From CAVQJU01 sp963729215 (GTDB lineage: Bacteria > Acidobacteriota > Vicinamibacteria > Vicinamibacterales > CAVVIG01): a stretch of DNA of 64,000 nt. The notes beneath the pieces are model-generated. The model worked only from the letters and a program-made list of their open reading frames with translations. It did not search any database and had not been told where the DNA came from. Of the stretch, positions 19,420-27,759 are shown piece by piece; position 1 is the first letter of the stretch; every line of letters begins with the position of its first letter. The position numbers and the translations under genes were made by a program. The DNA is taken from contig CAVSND010000006.1 in assembly GCA_963729215.1 (NCBI GenBank), forward strand, positions 62,001 through 126,000, given 5' to 3'.

Positions 19420-20550
19420 GTGAAAAAGCTGCTGCTGTTCATTCTCGCGATCACCGTCTTTTCAGGCGTTGTCTCGAACGCCCAACAGGACGTCACCGGA
19501 ACCTGGCAGGGGACGCTCCAGGCCGGACGGGACTTGCGGACCGTGATCAAAATCACGAAGGCCGACGCGGAACTCAAGGCCGTCTTGTACAGCATCGATC
19601 AGGGCGGCGCCACGCTTCCGGCGAGCGGCGTGACGCTGACGGGATCGATGGATCTCAGGTTTGCGATCCCCGGGGTCGGCGCGACATACGAAGGCCGCGT
19701 GAGCGCTGACGGGGCGTCGATCGCCGGGACGATGACGCAGGGGGACAAGCCGTTGCCGCTGAACCTGACCCGCGCAACCGCCGACACGGCGTGGGCCATT
19801 CCGGAACCGGCGGCACGTCCCAAGGCGATGGCCGCCGATGCCAACCCGTCGTTTGAAGTCTCGACGGTCAAACCGAGCAAGCCGGACACTCCGGGGCGCG
19901 CCATTACCATCAGGGGACGCATCTTCACCACGTTCAACACCACGCTGAGCAGCCTCGTGACGTTTGCCTACGGGATTCACCCCCGCCAAATCACGGGCGC
20001 ACCGGAATGGGTGGAGCACGAGAAGTACGACGTGACGGCACAGCCCGAAGGCGAGGGGCAGCCGAATGAGAAGCAGTGGCGCTCGATGCTTCAGAAACTT
20101 CTGGCCGATCGCTTCAAGCTGTCCTTTCATCGCGAGAAGAGAGAGTTGCCGGTCTACGCGCTCGTCGTGGACAAGAACGGCTCGAAACTGACGAAGAACG
20201 ACACCGACCCGAACGGCCTGCCCGGGCTGTTCTTCCGCGGACTCGGCGTGCTGCCCGCGCGGAACGCCACGATGGTGGACTTCGCGGGCTTGCTGCAGAC
20301 GGCCGTCCTCGATCGGCCCGTGGTCGATCAAACAGGACTCGCAGGGCGGTTCGATTTCACGCTGACGTGGACGCCGGACGAGACGCAGTTCGGAGCGCTC
20401 GGGATCAAGGTCCCGCCGCCGCCGGACGGCGCCACCGCGCCCGGGCTGTTCACGGCCGTCCAGGAGCAGCTCGGCCTGAAGCTCGAGTCCACCAAAGCGC
20501 CGGTGGACGTGCTGGTCGTCGATCGCGTCGAGAAGCCGACAGAAAACTGA
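19420..20550 (+). CDS. TIGR03435 family exported protein
   Basis: This 376-residue protein has a signal peptide (MKKLLLFILAITVFSGVVSNA; GTG start), then a short beta-rich N-terminal domain (DVTGTWQGTL). The TIGR03435 core runs from about residue 145: FEVSTVKPSKPD, then LSSLVTFAYGIHPRQITGAPEWV..EKYDVTAQ, then MLQKLLADRFKLSFHREKRELPVYALVV, then GRPVVDQTGLAGRFDFTLTW-like. The family is strongly expanded in Acidobacteriota and its function is unknown. The extra N-terminal lipocalin-like part is a common variant. The NIPSNAP gene follows 20 bases downstream, so cotranscription is likely. Confidence 0.9.
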   Translation: MKKLLLFILAITVFSGVVSNAQQDVTGTWQGTLQAGRDLRTVIKITKADAELKAVLYSIDQGGATLPASGVTLTGSMDLRFAIPGVGATYEGRVSADGASIAGTMTQGDKPLPLNLTRATADTAWAIPEPAARPKAMAADANPSFEVSTVKPSKPDTPGRAITIRGRIFTTFNTTLSSLVTFAYGIHPRQITGAPEWVEHEKYDVTAQPEGEGQPNEKQWRSMLQKLLADRFKLSFHREKRELPVYALVVDKNGSKLTKNDTDPNGLPGLFFRGLGVLPARNATMVDFAGLLQTAVLDRPVVDQTGLAGRFDFTLTWTPDETQFGALGIKVPPPPDGATAPGLFTAVQEQLGLKLESTKAPVDVLVVDRVEKPTEN

Positions 20551-20570
20551 GTCACAAACGGGGGGAATCA

Positions 20571-21143
20571 ATGAGACGACTGGTAATCGCATGTGCGGTG
20601 ATGTTGATGGGCGCGGGGTACGTCATGGCCGGGCAGGCGCCGCCCGCCGGACAACCCGCGCGTGGTCCCGCTCCTCCCACGCCGGCGTGCGGGCCGAACG
20701 TCGCCATGAAAAACGTCGCGAAAGATTCGCGCTGCTTCGAGCTGCGAACGTACACGGTCCGCGAAGGCAGTTCCATCGACCTGCTGCACTCACGGTTCCG
20801 GGAGCACACCAATGCCCTCTTCAAGAAACACGGCATGACCATCGTCGGCTTCTGGCAGCCGGTGACCAAATCCGATCAGCTGATCTATCTGCTGGCGTAC
20901 AAGGACGGCGCCGCCAGAGACGCGGCGTGGGCCGCGTTCGGCGCCGACCCTGAGTGGGTCAAGGTGCGCACGGAGATGGCCGTCCAGGTCCAGGTCGACA
21001 ACGTGTTCATGAGTGCAACCGATTACGGCCCTCTGAATAATCACGAGCGCGCGGGCGCCGGTGCCGATGCATCGCGCGCCCGCCATTTCCCGCAGCGTCA
21101 CCTCGCGAGTCAACTCGACCTCCACGCGCCCTCGCGCCTCTGA
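20571..21143 (+). CDS. Exported NIPSNAP family protein
   Basis: This 190-residue protein has a signal peptide (MRRLVIACAVMLMGAGYVMA) and a Pro/Ala linker. A NIPSNAP-type ferredoxin-like domain follows: CFELRTYTVREGS.IDLLHSRFREHTNALFKKHGMTIVGFWQPV. The start ATG 20571 is preceded by GGGGG. The family usually ends soon after the MSATDYGPL segment. The last ~30 residues (from NNHERAGAG) run in an unusual composition up to the repeat array, so a late frameshift or read-through is possible. NIPSNAP proteins are of uncertain function. Confidence 0.85.
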   Translation: MRRLVIACAVMLMGAGYVMAGQAPPAGQPARGPAPPTPACGPNVAMKNVAKDSRCFELRTYTVREGSSIDLLHSRFREHTNALFKKHGMTIVGFWQPVTKSDQLIYLLAYKDGAARDAAWAAFGADPEWVKVRTEMAVQVQVDNVFMSATDYGPLNNHERAGAGADASRARHFPQRHLASQLDLHAPSRL

Positions 21144-21249
21144 GAACCCCTTGAACCTCTCGCACCTCTCGAACCTCTCGAACCTCCCGAACCTCCCGAA
21201 CCTCTCGAACCTCTCGAACCCCTCGACCCCCTCGCGACCCTCGAACCTC
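21144..21249. repeat. GAACCTCTC single array
   Basis: About ten GAACCTCTC/GAACCTCCC units begin directly after the NIPSNAP stop codon. The word equals the right arm at 6151-6278. No inverted arm is present. The following ~245 bases to the Crp/Fnr gene show no gene I can support. Confidence 0.75.
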
Positions 21250-21495
21250 TAGCGCTCCGCCCTCAAATAGTCCGCGAACGCTACATCTCCGCTCGATAGT
21301 GACGCACGGCGCTACAGGCGCCGGGGAGTTGAGCGCCGATCTTCACCTCTGCAGCCCTACTTGCAGCAGGCTCTGGCACGACGAGGACATGGCAATGGGT
21401 TTGCTCTACCTGAGGTGACCGGGTCGCGCCGACTCGGCACGAGGCACGGATGAGAAAGCGATCGCCGGTCACATACATATGAAAGGTTTGCGCTC

Positions 21496-22143
21496 ATGCA
21501 TGCGCCACTGAAAGTTGCGTTCGATCTTCGCGCCGCACTCGACGCGGACGCGACGCCGTACAGCGTCGCGAGCTTCCGGCCGAAGGACGTCATCTTCCTG
21601 CAGGGGGATCCCTCCGACAGCGTGATCTATGTCGAGCAGGGAAACGCCCGGTTGACCGTGACGGCGTCGAACGGCAAGGAAGCCACGCTGGGGCTGCTCG
21701 GGCCGGGCGCGTTCCTGGGCGAAGAGGTGCTCGCCGGACAAACGGAGCGGCCCGCGACGGCTACCGCCATCACGGACACGATGATCCTCGAGATCGAGAA
21801 GATCGAGATGATCAGGCGCCTGGGCACGCCTCATGTCCTGTCCGAACGCTTTATCGCGCACATGCTGGCCCGGCACATCCGGCTCGAAGCCGACCTGATC
21901 GATCAGCTGTTCAATTCGTGCGAAAAACGTGTCGCTCGCACACTCCTGCTCCTGGCGGGGTACGGCGAGAGAAGTCAGCCGCACATGGTGCCGCCCGTTT
22001 CGCAGGAAGTCATCGCCGAAATGGTGGGCACATCACGCTCGCGCGTGAACCTGTTCATGAACAAGTTCAAGAGGCTTGGCTTCATCGAATACAGGGACGG
22101 ACTCAAGATCAACCCGTCCCTGATGACCGTCGTGCACGACTAA
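21496..22143 (+). CDS. Crp/Fnr family transcriptional regulator
   Basis: This 215-residue regulator has an N-terminal cyclic-nucleotide-binding jelly roll (residues ~22-110; QGDPSDSVIYVEQGNARLTV, GPGAFLGEEVL). A dimer helix follows, then a C-terminal winged HTH (VSQEVIAEMVGTSRSRVNLFMNKFKRLGFI, residues ~165-200). No Fnr-type N-terminal cysteine cluster is present, so oxygen sensing by Fe-S is unlikely. It lies 15 bases upstream of a beta-barrel gene that it may control or be cotranscribed with. The ligand is unknown. Confidence 0.92.
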   Translation: MHAPLKVAFDLRAALDADATPYSVASFRPKDVIFLQGDPSDSVIYVEQGNARLTVTASNGKEATLGLLGPGAFLGEEVLAGQTERPATATAITDTMILEIEKIEMIRRLGTPHVLSERFIAHMLARHIRLEADLIDQLFNSCEKRVARTLLLLAGYGERSQPHMVPPVSQEVIAEMVGTSRSRVNLFMNKFKRLGFIEYRDGLKINPSLMTVVHD

Positions 22144-22158
22144 CCTTGGAGTGGAATC

Positions 22159-22746
22159 ATGAGACGCGCGTTCAAGTTCATCGTCGCATCGGCCGCCGTG
22201 GCAGCCATCTGCGCTCCCGCGCCGGCCCGTGCCGACGGTTTCGTGAGCCCCTGGGCTGCCGTGCAGTTCGGGGGACGGATCGACAACGTTCGCGAGGACG
22301 TCGACCGCGGCCGGGGCGCATTCGGTGTGACCGCCGGCGGGATGGGTGCGGGCGTCATCGGCGCTGAAATCGACTTCGGGTACAGCCCGAGCTTCTTCGG
22401 CACGGAGAACGACTTCGGCAACAACACGGTCATCGACGTCATGGGCAACATCATCATCGGCGTTCCGATCGGCGGCACGACCGGCGGCGGCGTTCGCCCG
22501 TACTTCACTGGCGGAGTGGGCCTGCTTCGGTCGCAGATCGACGGCGGGACATTCTTCAACGTCTCGTCGTCGACCAACGAGTTCGGCTGGAACGCGGGCG
22601 GTGGCGTCATGGGTTTCTTCAACGACCACTTCGGCCTGAGGGGGGACTTCCGCTACATGAGAGCGTTCAGCGGCGACATTGTTCATGGCCTCGATCTTGG
22701 CAAATTGAATTTCACGCGCTTGTCCATCGGGGTCGTCATCCGCTGA
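22159..22746 (+). CDS. Outer-membrane beta-barrel protein
   Basis: This 195-residue protein has a signal peptide cleaved near APARA/DG. Alternating hydrophobic beta-strands follow, with glycine turns (GVTAGGMGAGVIGAEIDFGYSP, GGGVMGFFNDHFGLRGDFRYMRAF), ending in VIR. The size and pattern fit the OmpW/OmpX-like small barrel group. It follows the Crp/Fnr gene by 15 bases. No more specific role can be read from it. A related small barrel gene is at 55114-55563. Confidence 0.82.
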   Translation: MRRAFKFIVASAAVAAICAPAPARADGFVSPWAAVQFGGRIDNVREDVDRGRGAFGVTAGGMGAGVIGAEIDFGYSPSFFGTENDFGNNTVIDVMGNIIIGVPIGGTTGGGVRPYFTGGVGLLRSQIDGGTFFNVSSSTNEFGWNAGGGVMGFFNDHFGLRGDFRYMRAFSGDIVHGLDLGKLNFTRLSIGVVIR

Positions 22747-22765
22747 CGCCGCACGGGTATAAGTC

Positions 22766-23047
22766 ATGGCGCCTTCACTGAACCTCAGCCCGGCGCGCGG
22801 TCCGTCCACATGGGAACGGATGGAGCGCGAGTCGCAGCGCGACAAGTTCGGCATGACGCTGATTGGGGCTGGTTTGTCCCTGCTCGCCGTCGGTTTGCTT
22901 CTTCGCCCGTGGGGACGGCGTCCTCTCGCGGGCGTGAGGCGCCGCAAGCCAGCCGACGATGGCGTGGACAGGGCGTCGGCTGACTCGTTTCCCGCAAGCG
23001 ATCCACCGTCTATTCCGGCGGCCGATTCAACAACAAAGGAGGGGTAA
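22766..23047 (+). CDS. Small membrane protein with a SFPASDPPS tail
   Basis: This 93-residue protein has one transmembrane helix (residues ~28-48, MTLIGAGLSLLAVGLLLRPWG) and a tail VDRASADSFPASDPPSIP. The D.AS..SFPASDPPS tail motif occurs in many small hypothetical proteins of soil bacteria, without known function. A start at Met-19 (MERESQRD) is equally possible. It ends one base before the next tiny membrane gene, so the two are cotranscribed. Confidence 0.7.
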   Translation: MAPSLNLSPARGPSTWERMERESQRDKFGMTLIGAGLSLLAVGLLLRPWGRRPLAGVRRRKPADDGVDRASADSFPASDPPSIPAADSTTKEG

Positions 23048-23197
23048 ATGCTCTGGACGATTTTCGTACTGCTGATGATCATGTGGCTGCTCGGGATGGC
23101 GACGTCTTACACGCTTGGCGGTTTCCTGCACATCCTCCTGCTGCTCGCTATCGCGTCCGTGCTGATTCAAATCATCCAGGGACGCCGGCCCGCCTGA
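23048..23197 (+). CDS. lmo0937/DUF5670 family small membrane protein
   Basis: A 49-residue protein with two hydrophobic segments around a conserved TSYTLGGFLHILLLLAIASVLI core, and an IIQGRR end. This is the lmo0937-type family, often found next to stress genes. It begins directly after the previous gene, with AAAGGAGGGG as ribosome binding site. A paralogue nearly identical in layout lies at 40584-40733. Confidence 0.87.
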   Translation: MLWTIFVLLMIMWLLGMATSYTLGGFLHILLLLAIASVLIQIIQGRRPA

Positions 23198-23219
23198 GCC
23201 GGCGACACCCAACGATCGG

Positions 23220-23252
23220 CGACCGCATCGAGGTTCTCGATGCGGTCGTTTC
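23220..23252 (+). terminator. Rho-independent terminator
   Basis: A perfect 13-base stem (CGACCGCATCGAG / CTCGATGCGGTCG) with a 3-base loop is followed by TTTCCC. It lies 22 bases after the lmo0937-type gene and ends the Crp/Fnr to lmo0937 unit. Confidence 0.85.
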
Positions 23253-23262
23253 CCGCCTTCGA

Positions 23263-23409
23263 AGGGTTCTAGAGGTTCCAGAGGTTCCAGGGGTTCCAGA
23301 GGTTCCAGAGGTTCCGCGGTCCACGAGTTCCGGGCTACGAGCCACGAGTTCCGGGCTACCAGCCACGAGCTACGGGCCACGAGCTACGAGCCACGAGCTA
23401 CGAGCCACA
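23263..23409. repeat. Two adjacent single arrays, GAGGTTCCA and GAGC(C/T)ACGA
   Basis: At 23263-23316 there are about six GAGGTTCCA units. At 23320-23409 there are about eight GAGCTACGAGCCACGA-type units. They are different words set end to end. The second word is the inverse of the GTGGCTC repeat at 5655-5679. No opposite arm is seen here. Confidence 0.75.
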
Positions 23410-23415
23410 GTCGAC

Positions 23416-23453
23416 GCCGCCGCATTGGGAGATTCGTTCCCAAGGCGGCGGCT
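23416..23453 (-). terminator. Hairpin after the Ig-repeat lipoprotein
   Basis: A strong interrupted stem (GCCGCC..TTGGGA / TCCCAA..GGCGGC) lies just past the lipoprotein stop codon. There is no T-run on the minus strand, so it is hairpin evidence only. Confidence 0.5.
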
Positions 23454-23464
23454 GTCGTATCCGC

Positions 23465-24538
23465 TCAGTACCCGCACGACCCCTTCGGGATCAGGCGAAC
23501 GCTGTTGTTGAATGCCTTCGCGCTGACGTTGCCGAGGTTGTCGTGCACCGTCAACGAGACGGCCATGGTGAACCACTGCGTACCGTCCGGCAGCGGCGGC
23601 GGGGGAATCAGCGCGCAGCTGATCGCCGGCATCGTCAGGATAGCGCTCGTCGTCGTCTGGCTGACCATCGTGGCCACGCTGAACGTCCAATCCCACGCCG
23701 TAATGGTGCCTGGCGCGGTTGACGTGCTTCCGTTGAAGGTGCAGTTCAGCGTCGTGCCGTTGTTCGCGAGCGTGCACGTATCCGTTTCGGTCGGACCCGT
23801 GACGCCGAAGCGGGCGGTCGCCACGGTCGGAGGCGTGACCTGCAACGCCGCAGTCGCGGACGATCCTCCGTAGGATGCGGTGAGCGTGGCCGGCATGACG
23901 CCCCCGACCGCTCTCGTGGACACAGTGAACGTGCCGCTTGTCGATGCCGACGGCACGGTCACGCTCGCCGGCACCGTGACGGGATCGCCACTCGACAAGG
24001 CGATCGCCACACCGCCGGCAGGGGCGGCGCTGCTGATGACGACCGTCCCCGTGACGGAGTCACCTCCAACGACTGTCGACGCGCTCAGTGTCAACGCCAT
24101 CACCTTGAGCGCCGGCCCCGCGGCGACGGTCACGATTGGTGATTGGCGCGTGACGCCATTGAGCGATGCCGCGATGATGGCCGTTCCCGCGGCGACAGCG
24201 GTGACTGTGATCGTCGCGCTCGATTCCCCGGCGGCGATCGTCGCGGGCGTCTGCACGACGGCCACGCCTGAATTGCTGCTCGACAACGCGACGGTCACGC
24301 CGCCGGCAGGAGCCGGTGATGTCAGCGTGACCGTGCCGGTCGACGTGCTGCCGGCGTTCAGGTTCGTAGAGACAAGCGCGACGCTGGCGATTCCGGCTCC
24401 CGTTGACGGGCCGGCCGGTGAACTGGAACTGCTGCAATGCATCGTCGACAGCGCAAGAACCAGCGTGGCGAATCGAACGACACTTGGTCTCAAGGCAATA
24501 AATGTCACTGAAGTCTCTCCTGCCCAGCTGATGTGCAA
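23465..24538 (-). CDS. Lipoprotein with bacterial Ig-like repeats
   Basis: This 357-residue protein has a lipoprotein signal (FATLVLALSTMHCSSSS). Two ~85-residue Ig-like repeats follow, each opening with VT..S.PAPAGGV.VALSS-like and closing in a TVTAVAAGTA or TVSTRAVGG strand. A PKD-like C-terminal region follows (PGTITAWDWTFSVA). Composition is rich in Ser, Thr, Ala and Val. It is probably surface-exposed and adhesive or structural. There is no catalytic motif. It stands alone on the minus strand. Confidence 0.8.
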   Translation of the reverse strand: MHISWAGETSVTFIALRPSVVRFATLVLALSTMHCSSSSSPAGPSTGAGIASVALVSTNLNAGSTSTGTVTLTSPAPAGGVTVALSSSNSGVAVVQTPATIAAGESSATITVTAVAAGTAIIAASLNGVTRQSPIVTVAAGPALKVMALTLSASTVVGGDSVTGTVVISSAAPAGGVAIALSSGDPVTVPASVTVPSASTSGTFTVSTRAVGGVMPATLTASYGGSSATAALQVTPPTVATARFGVTGPTETDTCTLANNGTTLNCTFNGSTSTAPGTITAWDWTFSVATMVSQTTTSAILTMPAISCALIPPPPLPDGTQWFTMAVSLTVHDNLGNVSAKAFNNSVRLIPKGSCGY

Positions 24539-24622
24539 GAGGCGAGCCCGTCAGCACGAACGGCCCAGCCTCAGCACACGGTGGCGTGTTCTTTGCTCTT
24601 TGCACACCGGGGCTAACCATTC

Positions 24623-24784
24623 ATGTCGAAACGACACCCAACGGACAAAGAGTCCGACAAGACGCCAGTCAACATCGACGATCTCGAAGACGAGGCGCCC
24701 GTCACACCGACTGATGAACCGCCGCCCGTGCCCGTGCGCGATCCGCCGAGCGACGAACGACCCAAACCGCCACTCACTGTCTGA
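24623..24784 (+). CDS. Small acidic proline-rich protein
   Basis: A 53-residue reading frame from ATG 24623 gives MSKRHPTDKESDKTPVNID, followed by an Asp/Glu/Pro-rich tail with PVNIDDLEDEAP, TDEPPPVPV and DPPSDERPKPP. It is likely disordered. Similar short Pro/Glu-rich proteins are annotated as hypothetical in soil bacteria. The strong composition bias in this frame only, and a clean start and stop, support it. No function is known to me. Confidence 0.55.
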   Translation: MSKRHPTDKESDKTPVNIDDLEDEAPVTPTDEPPPVPVRDPPSDERPKPPLTV

Positions 24785-25421
24785 AACCGATACAGGCTGT
24801 CGATCATCTTTGTCGATCACTCTGCGGGATCGCCGCGAATTCCCGGCTGACGGATACAGGCGTGTCTCCTGGCAATCGACGTTGAGCCGAAGCGCCTGGT
24901 TCGACGTTCATGGTGGGCGGGATGCCGGACGCGCACGCTGTTTCTCTCGTCGATCGACAGGCGCGCAATCAAACAGTTATGCCAGGACGAAAGGATCGCG
25001 AGGCTCGCGCTGTGCGCGCGTTCGGCGAGCGAGTTGGTGCACGTGCTTTTGGAAAGCCGGAAACGATGCCGACGACGATCCGTGTGTCGAGCTGCGGCTC
25101 TACCTCAGCGCCTGTAGCCGAACATCGCTGGCATCGCCCTTGCTCACTTTCAGTGGTAACCCCGCTCGGCCGCCGTTCAGCCGGCCGACAGCCGCTGCCA
25201 AGCTCCTTCATCCCGGGCGGGAGGCGAACCGTCGCCTCCCGACACGCCTTTCTTTTTCATCAACATGCGGCGCGTTCGCTCGCACTTCGCCCCGATTGAA
25301 CCCGTTCGCAACACGGCCCGCTGGCGTAAATCGCTACACCCTTCGTGTCGACAATCGCGCAGCTCCGCGTTGCGATTCATTACATAGCTGCAAATAGCTC
25401 CGGCAACCTCATTCGTCTTTC
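24785..25421. other. No supported gene
   Basis: About 640 bases with normal GC content. Several overlapping open frames exist on both strands, but none has a recognisable domain, signal peptide or ribosome binding site. It may contain the ferritin promoter near its right end, where the sequence turns A/T-richer (25375-25440). Confidence 0.4.
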
Positions 25422-25919
25422 ATGGCACAGCGGTTGCTCAAATCTCAACAAATGGCTTCTACGTTCACCCGCAAAGACCTCATTGCCAAACTCAACGAAG
25501 ATCTCGCTCGCGAGTATCAGGCCATCATCGCGTACGTCGTGTATTCGCAGGTGCTGAAAGGCGCCGAGTACATGGCCATCGCCGGCGAGCTCGAAACCCA
25601 CGCGCAGCAGGAACTGCAGCACGCCCTCACGATTGCGAAGCACATCGACTATCTCGGCGGCATGCCGACCGTGCAACCCCTTCCCGTGAAGGTGTCGGCG
25701 AAGCCCAAGGAGATGTTGAGGGCCGACCTCGATAACGAGAACAACACGGTCATCGCCTATCGAGAGCGACTGCGGCAATGCGAAGACCTGTCGGAATTCG
25801 CGATCGCCGAAGACATCCGCGAGATCCTGCGCCAGGAACAGGAACACCAGATCGATCTCGCCACGGCGCTCGGGGAAAATGTGCCCGATCTCTCCGGTTC
25901 AAAACGCCCCGCACGGTGA
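25422..25919 (+). CDS. Ferritin-like (bacterioferritin-type) protein
   Basis: This 165-residue four-helix protein has ferritin iron ligands placed as expected: Glu in LAREYQAIIAY, E..H in GELETHAQQELQHA, Glu in RADLDNENNTVIAYRERL, and E..H in LRQEQEHQIDLA. It is therefore a ferritin-like iron-storage or oxidative-defence protein. A start at Met-11 (25452) would give the more usual length. The 3' end lies just before the AI-2E-type transporter start, so cotranscription is likely. Confidence 0.85.
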   Translation: MAQRLLKSQQMASTFTRKDLIAKLNEDLAREYQAIIAYVVYSQVLKGAEYMAIAGELETHAQQELQHALTIAKHIDYLGGMPTVQPLPVKVSAKPKEMLRADLDNENNTVIAYRERLRQCEDLSEFAIAEDIREILRQEQEHQIDLATALGENVPDLSGSKRPAR

Positions 25920-25929
25920 ATCGGGCGCA

Positions 25930-27105
25930 GTGAGCGTGAAGGACATCGCGTTGACCCATCCTCGCCCAGCGCTGGTCGCGGCCAACGGTGTTCGCGACGA
26001 CGAGCCCGCGGTCCAGGCCGTCGTCGAGGTGGATCAACCCGGGGCTCTCGCGATGCGCGTGGTTGCCGGGGTCGCCCTCGTCGCGGGCCTGTGGTGGGGA
26101 AAAGTCGTCCTCATTCCGATCGTCCTGAGTGCGCTGATCAGCTACGCGCTCGAGCCGCTCGTGGCGCGCCTGCATTCCTGGCACGTGCCGCGCGTGCTGG
26201 GTGTGCCTCTCGTGTTGACGATCCTTCTGGCAAGCGGCGTCGCAGTCACGTACGGCCTGCGCGCCGAGGCGGCCGCGTTCATCGAACGCCTTCCCTCCGG
26301 CGTCCATGTGGTTGCTACGGCTATTCAGCGCGCCGCGCGCGGCACACCCGGCACGGTGACGCGAGTCCAGCAAGCGGCCGACGAGCTCGAGAACGCCGCG
26401 AACGCAGCGACCGGCAAGAGACGCGACGGCGTAACTCAGGTACGGATTGATGAGCCCACGTTCAGGTGGTCGAGCTGGCTCTGGCAGGGATGGCAAGGCG
26501 CACTCGAATTCGGGGCGCAGTCATTCGTCGTGTTGTGCCTCGTCTACTACCTGCTGATGGCGGGCGATCTCTACAAGAGAAAGATCGTGCGCATGGTGCC
26601 GACGCTTGCCGATCGAAAAGTCACCGTCGGGATCCTCGACGAAATCAACCGGCAGATCGAGCGGTTCCTCTTCGCGCGCGTCCTGATCAGCCTGATCGTC
26701 GGCGTGGCTGTATGGCTGTCGTTCCTCCTGATGGGCGTCGAAGAGGCGGGCATCTGGGGTGTGATCTCGGCCGTGCTCTACGCCGTTCCGATCGTCGGGC
26801 CGACGGTCGTGGTCGTTGGAGCGGCAATCGCCGCATTTGTGCAGTTCCGCTCCCTGGAGATGACGGCCGCGGTTGCCGGCGTCAGCGTGGTCATCGGAGC
26901 CCTCGAAGGCAACGTGCTCACCCCGTGGCTGATGAGCCGGGCCGGCGATATGAACGCCGGCGCGGTATTCGTCAGCCTGATGTTCTGGGGATGGATCTGG
27001 GGAGTCTGGGGCCTGCTGCTGGCCGTTCCGATTATGGCGGCCGTCAAGGCCACCTGCGAGAAGATTCCTGAATTCCAGAACGTGGCAGAACTACTGAAGA
27101 AATGA
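25930..27105 (+). CDS. AI-2E (TqsA/PerM) family transporter
   Basis: About 391 residues from GTG 25930, with roughly eight transmembrane segments in the AI-2E/PerM arrangement. There is an N-terminal helix pair (VVLIPIVLSALISYALEPLV), a long soluble loop with coiled-coil character (residues ~105-180), and a C-terminal bundle with the family motif ALEGNVLTPWLMSRAGDMNAGAVFVSLMFWGWIWG. Members export signalling or small hydrophilic compounds or act in ion/osmotic homeostasis; the substrate here is unknown. The loop is longer than in many members. Confidence 0.88.
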   Translation: MSVKDIALTHPRPALVAANGVRDDEPAVQAVVEVDQPGALAMRVVAGVALVAGLWWGKVVLIPIVLSALISYALEPLVARLHSWHVPRVLGVPLVLTILLASGVAVTYGLRAEAAAFIERLPSGVHVVATAIQRAARGTPGTVTRVQQAADELENAANAATGKRRDGVTQVRIDEPTFRWSSWLWQGWQGALEFGAQSFVVLCLVYYLLMAGDLYKRKIVRMVPTLADRKVTVGILDEINRQIERFLFARVLISLIVGVAVWLSFLLMGVEEAGIWGVISAVLYAVPIVGPTVVVVGAAIAAFVQFRSLEMTAAVAGVSVVIGALEGNVLTPWLMSRAGDMNAGAVFVSLMFWGWIWGVWGLLLAVPIMAAVKATCEKIPEFQNVAELLKK

Positions 27106-27200
27106 ATGGACGCAGACCGTCGGCGGCCAATCGGACGATCCGCGCGTCAATTCATACACCCGGACACGGGCTATGACGGAAATGTGAACACGCGCCGTGC

Positions 27201-27612
27201 TCAGTTCGGCTCAACCGTTGTCTGCGGAGTCAGCAACATCCGTATTTCCGACCACAGCATTTCCGGCAAACAGGGCTTGGCGAGAAGGCCGTTGCAGCCC
27301 GCATCCCGTACGTCCTGGCGTGATGCAGGGACCGCGGTCAGCACGATGATCGGAATGTCGCGAGTGACCGAGGCCTGCTTGAAGCTCTGCCGTAGCAGCC
27401 CAGCCATTAAGACGCGGCATGGCCAGATCCATCACGATTACGTCTGGTTTCTTGCGCTTTGCCAGCTGGACGCCGATCAAGCCGTCACTCGCCGTGTAAA
27501 CCTGACAGCCCATCACGGTCAAGTAATGCCGATAGATGAGCCTGGCATCGAGGTCGTCGTCCACCACCAGGACGACGGGCCGTTGAACGGTTGCCAGACT
27601 CTGCTGTTCCAT
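27201..27612 (-). CDS. Single-domain response regulator, one frameshift
   Basis: A CheY-like receiver of about 137 residues: VVLVVDDDLDAR acidic pocket, VIVMDLAMPRLNGW phospho-acceptor Asp, PIIVLTA Thr/Ser region and LAKPCLP Lys loop. The frame changes near 27400 between NGWAAT and SFKQASVTRD; otherwise it is complete. It has no output domain. It is divergent from the trehalose synthase gene and resembles the receiver at 34792-35220, with the same KPCLP loop. The partner kinase is unknown. Confidence 0.78.
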
Positions 27613-27759
27613 CTCGTTGAGATCGCTCCGGAACTGGCCCTGCTAGCGGCTGGATTCTCCGAATATCGACAGCAACTTCCCTGCCGCGAATAACTTCCCC
27701 GTAACGTGGCCAGCTCCGCAGCGGGCGGCGCATCGCTTGCAACAGCCCGGCTCGTCCCT

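Noticed and set aside
21250..21495. Leftward frame with a THCHVLV segment, considered as a REP-associated tyrosine transposase remnant
   Set aside because: Only one short resemblance; the HUH context and catalytic Tyr are not visible.
24785..25421. Several open frames that could be a transposase or hypothetical gene
   Set aside because: No family motif, poor frame bias and no ribosome binding site in any frame.
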